Below are positions 1-5,256 of a DNA stretch of 6,410 bases, in pieces. Origin of the DNA: an uncultured Clostridia bacterium (lineage in GTDB: Bacteria > Bacillota > Clostridia > Christensenellales > CASEPJ01); the NCBI GenBank assembly GCA_949289715.1, contig CASEPJ010000049.1, positions 1 to 6,410 on the forward strand, read 5' to 3'. The position numbers and the translations under genes were made by a program. How positions within the stretch are numbered: position 1 is the first letter of the stretch; each line of letters opens with the position of its first letter. The notes under the pieces were generated by a model that was not told the DNA's origin, did not search any database, and saw only the letters and a list, made by a program, of their open reading frames with translations.

Positions 1-640
1 CTCCGAGTTTCAAATCGCCTATGCGCTCTCTTTTAAGAAAAATCACTTCTTTACCGACAGCCTCAAACATTCTTCTGACCTGTCTATTTCTCCCTTCGGA
101 AATCGTAATGCGGATTCTGCTGATATTATCTTTAAATTCAACCAAAACCACTTTGGCTCTGTTTGTTTTTCTTCCATCGATTATAATGCCTTTTCTCAAT
201 TTTGCCAAATCGTCTTGCGAAATTTCTCCCTCGATTTTTGCGACATAAGTCTTTGTTATTTCGTTTCTGGGGTGCGTTATACGGTTAGATAAATCTCCGT
301 CGTTGGTTAAAAGAAGTAATCCTTCAGTATCGAAATCCAATCTCCCCACGGGAAAAACCCTTTTGTCCAAACTATTTAACAAATCCATTACCGTTTTTCT
401 GCCAAGTTCGTCGCTTACGGTACAAACGTAGCCTTTGGGTTTATGCAACATAATATAAACTTTATCTTCGACAGGATTTATCTTTTTACCGTCTAAAGTA
501 ACTACATCGCTATCTTTCACTTCCGTTGCCAGTTGAACAACGATTTTACCGTTTATTTTGACTCTGCCGTCCAAAATTATTTGCTCGCTTGCCCTTCTGG
601 AGGCAATTCCGCATTCTGCAAGATATTTATTAATTCTCAT
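1..640 (-). CDS. rluB: RsuA/RluB-family rRNA pseudouridine synthase, C-terminus cut by window edge
   Basis: The gene encodes an enzyme that isomerises a specific uridine in ribosomal RNA to pseudouridine. Reading the minus strand from the ATG at 640-638 gives 213 residues with no stop before the window edge. Residues 1 to about 60 form an S4-type RNA-binding domain, opening MRINKYLAECGIASRR. The catalytic domain follows, with GRLDFDTEGLLLLTNDG starting at residue 99; the catalytic aspartate is D102. Further on are the family motifs KTY and EGRNRQVRRM. Relatives are about 240 residues long, so roughly 25-35 C-terminal residues are probably missing. The VSDELGRKTV stretch recalls the RluB branch of Bacillota (23S target) more than RsuA (16S), but the symbol is an inference. 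The ATG fits the canonical start of the S4 domain, yet no Shine-Dalgarno precedes it. The gene lies after the rplQ terminator and is probably transcribed separately. Confidence 0.9.
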   Translation of the reverse strand, partial: MRINKYLAECGIASRRASEQIILDGRVKINGKIVVQLATEVKDSDVVTLDGKKINPVEDKVYIMLHKPKGYVCTVSDELGRKTVMDLLNSLDKRVFPVGRLDFDTEGLLLLTNDGDLSNRITHPRNEITKTYVAKIEGEISQDDLAKLRKGIIIDGRKTNRAKVVLVEFKDNISRIRITISEGRNRQVRRMFEAVGKEVIFLKRERIGDLKLG

Positions 641-656
641 ATTATGAATAACTATT

Positions 657-684
657 ATTATTGCGAAAACAATTCGCACTACAA
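657..684 (-). promoter_or_regulatory. possible sigma-70-type promoter for rluB
   Basis: On the minus strand, TTGTAG (684-679) and AATAAT (662-657) are separated by 16 bases. The -10-like box matches TATAAT at five of six positions; the -35-like box matches TTGACA at only three. Transcription would begin about 10 bases before the rluB ATG, giving a very short leader. The downstream side of a terminator is a sensible place for a promoter, but in such AT-rich DNA this match could be chance. Confidence 0.25.
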
Positions 685-698
685 CGTGTTTTAACACG

Positions 699-732
699 AA
701 TTAAAATCCTCTTGAAAAAAATCAAGAGGATT
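699..732 (-). terminator. Rho-independent terminator of the ribosomal protein operon
   Basis: A perfect 11-bp inverted repeat (732-722 pairing with 715-705; arms AATCCTCTTGA and TCAAGAGGATT) encloses a six-base U-only loop in the minus-strand transcript. It is followed by a U-rich tail, UUAAUU, after the UU that closes the stem. It begins 10 bases after the rplQ stop codon. The plus-strand reading has no U-run after the stem, so the signal is directional. It marks the 3' end of the secY-to-rplQ transcription unit and separates it from rluB. The stem is modest in GC but long. Confidence 0.85.
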
Positions 733-742
733 AAACTGACAA

Positions 743-1249
743 TTAATCTACAAATTTAATAACAGCCATTTCCGCACTGTCGCCTTTTCTGAAGCCGAGT
801 TTCAAAACTCGTGTATATCCTCCGCCTATGCCTTTATCTTGTATACGTTTAGCATATTTGGGAGCATATTCACGGAAAATCTTTTCGATTAAAGGATGCT
901 GACCGTCTTTTTTGTAATCTTTTTTCAATACATTAGGATCGATGTCATATTGGAAATCGTAAAGGTTTGCCATCAATTTTCTTCTTGCGGCAAGTTTTTT
1001 AGGACCGTCGTTAATAACTTTTTCCTGTTCCTTCAATCCTTTTTCGTTTTGTTTTGATTTAACAACCGTAACTTCGTCGTCATATGATTTTATAGCGACC
1101 GTTAAAAGTTTTTCGGCTATTCTCTGAACAGCTTTTGCTTTCTCCAGAGTCGTTTTTATTTCTCCGTACCAAAAAAGGTTGCTAACCTGATTTTTGAGCA
1201 TTGCGCTTCTTTGGTCGGTAGGTTTGCCCAACTTTCTTTGCTTTGCCAT
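743..1249 (-). CDS. rplQ: 50S ribosomal protein L17, extended form
   Basis: L17 is a large-subunit protein that binds 23S rRNA near the exit of the polypeptide tunnel. Residues 1-54 match the family start (RKLGKPTDQRSAML, then IKTTLEKAKAV and AEKLLT), and residues 143-168 match its end (GGYTRVLKLGFRKGD, then AEMAVIKFVD). At 168 residues it is well above the usual 112-130. The extra length is in two places: a charged, lysine-rich stretch at about 56-81, and about 15 residues at about 101-119, either side of the conserved GPKKLAARRKLMANLYD block. I recall similar longer L17 proteins in some Clostridia, so this is more a lineage trait than an error. The ATG is preceded by AGGAGG, and the gap from rpoA is 17 bases. 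It is the last gene of the operon. Confidence 0.97.
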   Translation of the reverse strand: MAKQRKLGKPTDQRSAMLKNQVSNLFWYGEIKTTLEKAKAVQRIAEKLLTVAIKSYDDEVTVVKSKQNEKGLKEQEKVINDGPKKLAARRKLMANLYDFQYDIDPNVLKKDYKKDGQHPLIEKIFREYAPKYAKRIQDKGIGGGYTRVLKLGFRKGDSAEMAVIKFVD

Positions 1250-1266
1250 TTTAAAAGCCTCCTGAA

Positions 1267-2220
1267 CTAATCTTCTCTTGTTTTAAGACCAAGACCGTAT
1301 GAATTTAACTTAGCGATAATTTCATCCAGCGACTTGCGTCCCAGATTTCTTACTCTTAACATATCGTCTTCCGATTTTTTAACTAAATCGTCAACGGTAT
1401 GGATACCCGCTCTCTTCAAGCAATTATAAGACCTTTGAGAAAGGTCCATATCGTCAATGCTCATTTCCAAAATCTTTTGTTGTTTGTTATCGTCACGGCT
1501 GATGAGTATATCCATCCCCGCAATGCTTTCCGATAAATCTACAAACAATTTAATATGATCTTCCATAATTTTGGCTGCAAGACTTATAATATCAACCGCT
1601 TTAAATGCCCTGTTTGTTTGAACTTCGAGAGTTAATTTATCGTAATCGATATTTTGACCAACACGAGTGCTGGTAACCGAATAGTTAACTCTGCTGACAG
1701 GCGTAAATATAGAATCAACCGCAATATAGCCGATAGGTTGTTTCGGGTCTTTATTTTTATCGGAGGGAACATATCCTCTGCCTCTGCCAACCGTTAATTC
1801 CATTAACAGAACGCCGCCTTCTTCAACAGTACATAAATAGTGGTCGGGATTAAGAATTTCAACTTCGCTGTCAGTGATAATATCTCTTGCGTAAACCTCT
1901 CCGTAACCGGTTTTTTCCAATCTCAAAACTTTGGAAAAATCGTTTTCGGTATCATTAGTTTTAAGAGCCAATCCTTTTATATTTAATATAATTTCGGCAA
2001 CATCCTCCCTTACAAAGGGAATGGTTGAAAATTCATGCTGAACTCCGTCGATACGTATTCCCGTAACGGCGGCACCGGGTAAAGCCGAAAGCAGGATTCT
2101 TCTTAAAGAATTTCCGAGAGTCGTTCCGAAACCTCGTTCGAGAGGTTCTACTACGACTTTCGCAAAGGAATAATCTTCCGATTCCTCCACCATTATTCTG
2201 GGTTTTTCTATTTCTATCAC
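1267..2220 (-). CDS. rpoA: DNA-directed RNA polymerase alpha subunit
   Basis: The alpha subunit dimerises to scaffold assembly of RNA polymerase, and its C-terminal domain contacts upstream promoter DNA and activators. The product has 317 residues, a normal length. The N-terminal domain (about 1-230) carries the dimerisation motif GNSLRRILLSALPGAAVT (36-53) and GRGRGYVP (145-152). After a short linker, the C-terminal helix-hairpin-helix domain (about 250-310) keeps the DNA-contact residues R263, N266, C267, G294, K296 and S297, matching E. coli R265, N268, C269, G296, K298 and S299. UP-element recognition is therefore probably intact. The start is GTG, chosen because AAGGAGG (2236-2230) lies nine bases upstream and MIEIEKPRI is the normal family start. 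The stop is TAG. It lies between rpsD and rplQ, the standard alpha-operon position. Confidence 0.98.
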   Translation of the reverse strand: MIEIEKPRIMVEESEDYSFAKVVVEPLERGFGTTLGNSLRRILLSALPGAAVTGIRIDGVQHEFSTIPFVREDVAEIILNIKGLALKTNDTENDFSKVLRLEKTGYGEVYARDIITDSEVEILNPDHYLCTVEEGGVLLMELTVGRGRGYVPSDKNKDPKQPIGYIAVDSIFTPVSRVNYSVTSTRVGQNIDYDKLTLEVQTNRAFKAVDIISLAAKIMEDHIKLFVDLSESIAGMDILISRDDNKQQKILEMSIDDMDLSQRSYNCLKRAGIHTVDDLVKKSEDDMLRVRNLGRKSLDEIIAKLNSYGLGLKTRED

Positions 2221-2259
2221 AGAAAATATCCTCCTTTAAATTTTCACTTTCTAAAAGAC

Positions 2260-2880
2260 TTATCTTGAATACAACTCTACTATCAAGCGTTCTTGAATTT
2301 CCAAATCGACATCCTCTCTCTTGGGAAGTTCCAATATTTTACCTTCGAAGGTTTCAAAATTAAAATCAAGCCATTTGGGAAGAACACCGTTTGCGCCTTT
2401 TATTTCAGCAAAACAAGCTTTGTCTTTTTTATTGTCTTTTATTGCAATAACATCACCGGCTTTTACGAGATAAGAAGGTATATTAATTCTTTTTCCGTCA
2501 ACCGTTATAAGACCGTGATTTACCATTTGACGAGCCTGTGCACGAGAAGAACCGATTCCCATACGGTAAATTACATTGTCCAATCTTCTTTCGAGAAGAA
2601 TGAGCATATTTTCACCGGTAGGTCCTTTCATGCTTTCTGCCTTTTCATAATATTTAACAAACTGTTTTTCCAAAAGTCCGTAAGTCTTTTTGACCTTTTG
2701 TTTTTCTCTCAACTGAATTCCGTATTCGGAATTTTTCTTTCTCATGGCACCGTGCTGTCCCGGAGCTTTTGCCCTTTTCACAAGTGCACATTTGGGAGAC
2801 ATACATCTGTCGCCCTTTAAAAATAATTTAGCGCCTTCTCTTCTGCAGATACGGCAAACTGAACCTGTATATTTAGCCAT
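2260..2880 (-). CDS. rpsD: 30S ribosomal protein S4
   Basis: S4 is a primary 16S rRNA-binding protein that nucleates assembly of the small-subunit body. In several bacteria it also represses its own operon by binding the mRNA leader. The product has 206 residues, the usual length. The N-terminal region holds a zinc knuckle of four cysteines, C9, C12, C26 and C31, so this is the zinc-binding (C+) form. The S4 RNA-binding domain starts near residue 98 with LERRLDNVIYRMGIGSSRAQAR, 22 residues that begin a strongly conserved block; VNHGLITVDGKRINIPSY follows. The ATG is preceded by GGAGGG (2894-2889). Spacing is 15 bases from rpsK and 39 bases to rpoA. Since S4 is the known regulator of alpha operons, the structured gap before rpsM could be its target; this is an inference from position only. 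Confidence 0.98.
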   Translation of the reverse strand: MAKYTGSVCRICRREGAKLFLKGDRCMSPKCALVKRAKAPGQHGAMRKKNSEYGIQLREKQKVKKTYGLLEKQFVKYYEKAESMKGPTGENMLILLERRLDNVIYRMGIGSSRAQARQMVNHGLITVDGKRINIPSYLVKAGDVIAIKDNKKDKACFAEIKGANGVLPKWLDFNFETFEGKILELPKREDVDLEIQERLIVELYSR

Positions 2881-2895
2881 TATAAATACCCTCCG

Positions 2896-3288
2896 TTAAA
2901 TCCTTCTGCGTTTGGGCGGTCTGCATCCGTTATGAGGAATGGGAGAAACGTCTCTAATTAAAGAAACATCCAATTCCGCAGTGGCCAATGCTCTGATTGC
3001 CGCTTCTCTGCCTGCACCCGGTCCTTTTATATAAACTTCAACCGAGCTAACACCTTGTTCTTTAGCCGCTCTGGCTGCGGTTTCAGCAGCACTAGCTGCG
3101 GCAAAAGGAGTGCTTTTCCTCGAACCTTTAAAGCCTAATGCACCTGCGCTGGACTGAGAAATAGCATTTCCGTCCACATCCGTAACGGTAACAAGTGTAT
3201 TGTTAAAGGATGCATTGATATGGACAATACCCTTATCAATTTTTTTGGTAACTTTCTTTTTTCTCGTAACTTTTTTAGAAACTGCCAT
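2896..3288 (-). CDS. rpsK: 30S ribosomal protein S11
   Basis: S11 sits on the platform of the small subunit, next to the E site and the 3' end region of 16S rRNA. The product has 130 residues, the normal size. A basic N-terminal tail (residues 1-19, rich in Lys/Arg/Thr) leads into the conserved core GIVHINASFNNTLVTVTD (20-37). The GPGAGREAAIRAL motif follows at 89-101, and the invariant C-terminus HNGCRPPKRRR (119-129) closes the protein. The Asn-Gly pair in this tail is the site that forms isoaspartate in E. coli S11. The ATG has AAGGAG upstream. The gap from rpsM is 14 bases, consistent with one transcript through rpsM-rpsK-rpsD. Confidence 0.98.
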   Translation of the reverse strand: MAVSKKVTRKKKVTKKIDKGIVHINASFNNTLVTVTDVDGNAISQSSAGALGFKGSRKSTPFAAASAAETAARAAKEQGVSSVEVYIKGPGAGREAAIRALATAELDVSLIRDVSPIPHNGCRPPKRRRI

Positions 3289-3302
3289 GATACCCTATCT
3301 CC

Positions 3303-3677
3303 TTATTTAGCTTTTTTGGCTCTGCCAACAGTACGTTTAGGACCTTTTCTGGTACGAGCGTTGCTTTTTGTGGATTGTCCTCTTACGGGCAAACCTTTTC
3401 TATGACGAACGCCTCTGTAACAGCCTATTTCCATCAATCTTTTTATATTCAATGAATACTCACGTTTAAGATCCCCCTCAACATGTAAGTGTTTGTCGAT
3501 ATAATCTCTCAACAAACCGACTTCGGCTTCGGTCAAATCTTTAACACGTGTATCGGGATTAATCCCTGTTTCTTGCAAAATTTTATTTGCCGTAGGTCTG
3601 CCTATACCGAAAATATAAGTAATACCTATTTCAACACGCTTTTCTTTTGGTAAATCAACACCAGCTATACGCGCCAC
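3303..3677 (-). CDS. rpsM: 30S ribosomal protein S13
   Basis: S13 is in the head of the small subunit, where it contacts the P-site tRNA and forms bridges to the large subunit. The product has 124 residues, the typical length. It starts MARIAGVDLP, has the helix-two-turn-helix N-domain with YIFGIGRPTA (21-30), and keeps the conserved RHRKGLPVRGQ (91-101) followed by TKSNARTRKGP. The start codon is GTG (3677-3675), with GGAGG eight bases upstream. That Shine-Dalgarno core sits in the loop of a small predicted hairpin. A 158-base gap separates it from rpmJ upstream, by far the longest within the operon, and this makes rpsM the natural point for independent control of the alpha part of the cluster. 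Confidence 0.98.
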   Translation of the reverse strand: MARIAGVDLPKEKRVEIGITYIFGIGRPTANKILQETGINPDTRVKDLTEAEVGLLRDYIDKHLHVEGDLKREYSLNIKRLMEIGCYRGVRHRKGLPVRGQSTKSNARTRKGPKRTVGRAKKAK

Positions 3678-3682
3678 GAAAA

Positions 3683-3696
3683 TATACCTCCGTATA
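3683..3696 (-). promoter_or_regulatory. rpsM Shine-Dalgarno displayed in a hairpin loop
   Basis: In the minus-strand transcript, TATAC (3696-3692) and GTATA (3687-3683) can pair as a 5-bp stem, leaving GGAG (3691-3688) as a four-base loop. The Shine-Dalgarno core is thus exposed in the loop rather than buried in the stem. A second TATAC lies upstream at 3732-3728 and could compete for the same GTATA. The stem is weak (mostly A-U), so it may only be transient. Confidence 0.4.
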
Positions 3697-3737
3697 ATTT
3701 TTTATTAGAATAAAATTTATAATAAACGTATATAGGG

Positions 3738-3779
3738 GGTTGCCTTTAAAGGAATGATAGACAACCAGCCGCCCCTTTA
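3738..3779 (-). other. interleaved helices able to form an H-type pseudoknot
   Basis: Four segments occur in the order a-b-a'-b' in the transcript. Segment a is TAAAGG (3779-3774) and b is GGTTGTC (3766-3760). Segment a' is CCTTTA (3752-3747) and b' is GGCAACC (3744-3738). Segment a pairs with a' over six base pairs, and b pairs with b' over seven, including one G-U. The connecting loops are 7, 7 and 2 bases. The 2-base loop is tight for crossing a six-pair helix, so either the end pairs open or the two helices are alternatives. An extra GGG (3775-3773) could also extend the b-b' helix with CCC (3737-3735), at the cost of helix a. Confidence 0.4.
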
Positions 3780-3793
3780 CAGTTATATTCATT

Positions 3794-3833
3794 TTTACGG
3801 CAAAAACCGTAAACGCACGAAAAACAAGCGTTT
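3794..3833 (-). repeat. two adjoining hairpins after the rpmJ stop codon
   Basis: In the transcript, AAACGC (3833-3828) can pair with GCGTTT (3816-3811) around an 11-base loop. TTTACGG (3813-3807) can pair with CCGTAAA (3800-3794) around a six-base loop. The two stems share 3811-3813, so they cannot both form completely. Neither is followed by a run of U, so they are not typical terminators. They might protect or process the rpmJ end, or take part in leader folding. Confidence 0.45.
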
Positions 3834-3835
3834 AA

Positions 3836-3952
3836 TTAACCTTGTTTTTGTTTATGTTTCTTATATTTACTGCAGATAATCATAACTTTTCCGTTTCTTT
3901 TAATTACTCTGCATTTGTCGCACATAGGTTTAACAGACGGTCTAACTTTCAT
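3836..3952 (-). CDS. rpmJ: 50S ribosomal protein L36, zinc-binding form
   Basis: L36 is the smallest large-subunit protein and bridges domains of 23S rRNA. The product has 38 residues and carries the zinc ribbon C11, C14, C27, H33, so it is the C+ paralogue. It opens MKVRPSVKPMCDKC and ends KHKQKQG, both characteristic. The reading frame is open further upstream, to 4036, but that extension lies inside infA and has no family match. The ATG at 3952-3950 is chosen because AGGTGA (3963-3958) lies five bases before it and it restores the usual length. The gap from infA is 40 bases, and the 158-base structured gap follows. Confidence 0.97.
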   Translation of the reverse strand: MKVRPSVKPMCDKCRVIKRNGKVMIICSKYKKHKQKQG

Positions 3953-3957
3953 ATAAA

Positions 3958-3963
3958 TCACCT
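3958..3963 (-). promoter_or_regulatory. rpmJ: Shine-Dalgarno deciding the rpmJ start
   Basis: AGGTGA in the transcript, within AAGGTGAT, lies five bases before the ATG at 3952. It supports the 38-residue L36 rather than a 66-residue reading that starts inside infA. Confidence 0.75.
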
Positions 3964-3992
3964 TGTTCCTTTTAAAATTTATTGAGCGTGGA

Positions 3993-4214
3993 TTAATTCT
4001 TACCGCGCCAGATAATCCTTCCCTTAGATAAATCATAAGGGCTCAATTCTATAGTAACTTTATCGCCTTCGAGAATTTTAATATAATTCATTCTCAATTT
4101 ACCCGAAATATAAGCGTCAATTATATGGCCGTTGGGCAATTTGACTTTAAAGTTGGCGTTTCTCAATACTTCGACAACTTCGCCGGAAACTTCTATTACA
4201 TCTTCTTTCGACAC
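3993..4214 (-). CDS. infA: translation initiation factor IF-1
   Basis: IF-1 binds the A site of the 30S subunit and works with IF-2 and IF-3 to position the initiator tRNA. The product has 73 residues, one more than the common 72, and forms a single OB-fold (S1-like) domain. Matching stretches are MSKEDVIEVSGEVVEVL at the start, NGHIIDAYISGKLRMNYI in the middle and GDKVTIELSPYDLSKGRI near the end. The start codon is GTG (4214-4212), directly after the TAA of the KOW gene with no base between. Its Shine-Dalgarno GGAGGT (4229-4224) lies inside that gene, in the codons for its final Gly-Gly. Translation of the two is therefore probably coupled. Confidence 0.97.
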   Translation of the reverse strand: MSKEDVIEVSGEVVEVLRNANFKVKLPNGHIIDAYISGKLRMNYIKILEGDKVTIELSPYDLSKGRIIWRGKN

Positions 4215-4502
4215 TTAAATAGTACCTCCGTTGGATTCGTTGTAATTTCTTAAAGCACTTTTAATTTCAGAATCGAAAATCTGCTTGTTCTCGCAAATTT
4301 TATTTGCTATCCCCGATAAAATATCGCCGGTCAATTCAATATGGATAACTTTTTTCTTTTTGGGAGCAATAAGTCTCCTCGTTTTTCCGTCAACAAGCCA
4401 AACATAAGGGCCGTCGACTTTTACAACCACGAAATATTTATCTTTATCCCTGCCGGCGGTTGCTTTTACAACCATTCCTATAGCAGTTTGAACACTATGC
4501 AT
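4215..4502 (-). CDS. KOW-domain RNA-binding protein, L14e-like
   Basis: This 95-residue protein resembles the bacterial KOW proteins grouped with archaeal/eukaryotic ribosomal protein L14e. A KOW-type beta-barrel spans about residues 7-57, with AGRDKDKYFVVVKV (16-29), the central VWLVDGKTRRL (34-44) and a basic patch PKKKKV (47-52). The remainder (58-95) looks helical and less conserved. A role in binding rRNA or ribosome function is inferred from the domain and from its place among ribosomal genes; no experimental role for the bacterial version is known to me. A gene of this type between map and infA is common in Clostridia. The ATG at 4502 has GTGAGG upstream, which overlaps the map stop codon; the gap from map is seven bases. 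Confidence 0.88.
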   Translation of the reverse strand: MHSVQTAIGMVVKATAGRDKDKYFVVVKVDGPYVWLVDGKTRRLIAPKKKKVIHIELTGDILSGIANKICENKQIFDSEIKSALRNYNESNGGTI

Positions 4503-4509
4503 ATAAACC

Positions 4510-5256
4510 TCACAAAGTCAAAATTTCCGCTTCACCATCGGTTATTACAATGGTGTTTTCATAATGAGCGGAGGGAAGTCTGTCTTTTGTTCTCACCGTC
4601 CATCCGTCCGATAAAAATTCAACATCGAATTTTCCCATATTTATCATCGGTTCTACCGCTAAAGTCATATTAGCACTCAAACGTATTCCGTGCCCGGGTT
4701 TTCCGAAATTCGGTACTTCAGGATCTTCGTGCATTGCCTTACCTATTCCATGCCCAGTAAGTGCCCGTACTACCGAAAAGCCGAAACTTTCGCAATATTG
4801 TTGAATAGCTGACGCAATATCTCCTATTCTGTTACCCGTTTTAGCATATTTAATTCCTTCGAAAAAACTTTGTTTTGTAACTTCGATTAGTTTTGCTTTC
4901 TCTGCAGAAATTTTACCGACGGCAAAAGTTCTCGCAGCATCTCCGTGAAAACCGTTGAAAAACGCACCCACGTCAATAGAAACTATAGAACCTTCTTCTA
5001 TATACCTTTTATCGTTGGGAATTCCGTGTACCACCTCATCGTCTATCGAAACACATAATGTTGCAGGATATCCCCTGTATCCTTTAAAAGAAGGAAAAGC
5101 ATTATGACTTCTTATATATTTTTCGGCAATACGGTCCAAATCTTTGGTTGATATACCGGGTTTTATATTTTCTTCGAGTAATTTTAATACGTCTCCGGTA
5201 ATTTTACCGGCCTTTCTCATAATTGAAAGTTCTTCGTTGGATTTAACGGTTATCAT
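4510..5256 (-). CDS. map: methionine aminopeptidase, type I
   Basis: The enzyme removes the initiator methionine from nascent proteins whose second residue is small. The product has 248 residues, the standard type Ia length, without an N-terminal zinc-finger extension. The five metal ligands are all present: D95 (SIDVG), D106 (HGDAART), H169 (TGHGIG), E202 (VEPM) and E233 (HYENT). The substrate-contacting histidines H77 (VVHGIP) and H176 are also present. The ATG (5256-5254) overlaps the adk stop as ATGA. No good Shine-Dalgarno is seen before it, so ribosomes probably restart after finishing adk. The stop is TGA, and the ribosome binding site of the KOW gene overlaps it. Confidence 0.98.
   Translation of the reverse strand: MITVKSNEELSIMRKAGKITGDVLKLLEENIKPGISTKDLDRIAEKYIRSHNAFPSFKGYRGYPATLCVSIDDEVVHGIPNDKRYIEEGSIVSIDVGAFFNGFHGDAARTFAVGKISAEKAKLIEVTKQSFFEGIKYAKTGNRIGDIASAIQQYCESFGFSVVRALTGHGIGKAMHEDPEVPNFGKPGHGIRLSANMTLAVEPMINMGKFDVEFLSDGWTVRTKDRLPSAHYENTIVITDGEAEILTL

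Larger units (their letters stand above)
3678..3835 (-). promoter_or_regulatory. structured rpmJ-rpsM gap, candidate ribosomal protein leader
   Basis: These 158 bases separate rpmJ from rpsM in an operon where other gaps are 0-40 bases. In transcript order they hold two hairpins after the rpmJ stop, a GC-rich patch with two interleaved helices that could form a pseudoknot (3738-3779), an AT-only stretch (about 3697-3734), and the rpsM Shine-Dalgarno inside a small hairpin. No convincing promoter was found: TATAAA occurs at 3719-3714, but nothing like a -35 box sits at the right distance. In E. coli, S4 regulates the alpha operon through a pseudoknot just before rpsM. The position here is the same, but the sequence is not recognisably the E. 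coli element, so the role is inferred. Confidence 0.4.

Noticed and set aside
21..248. Plus-strand frame of 75 codons opposite rluB
   Set aside because: The minus strand encodes an intact pseudouridine synthase here with conserved motifs; this frame is its shadow.
2293..2820. Plus-strand open frame of 175 codons opposite rpsD
   Set aside because: It lies wholly within the reverse of rpsD, has a Phe/Ser-rich composition typical of an antisense shadow, and matches no family I recognise; rpsD is certain.
3220..3405. Plus-strand frame of 61 codons across the rpsK-rpsM junction
   Set aside because: It overlaps two certain ribosomal protein genes and has no site or family signal.
3697..3734. Internal promoter before rpsM
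   Set aside because: TATAAA-like words occur, but the region is almost pure A/T and no -35 box sits at suitable distance, so the matches are not informative.
3794..3833. Terminator after rpmJ
   Set aside because: Hairpins are present, but none is followed by a U-run on either strand, so termination is not supported.
3953..4036. N-terminal extension of L36 to 66 residues
   Set aside because: The extra 28 residues come from sequence within and just after infA; the ATG at 3952 has its own Shine-Dalgarno and gives the normal 38-residue protein.
4341..4673. Plus-strand frame of 110 codons across the KOW gene and map
   Set aside because: Antisense to two supported genes, with no ribosome binding site or recognisable domain.
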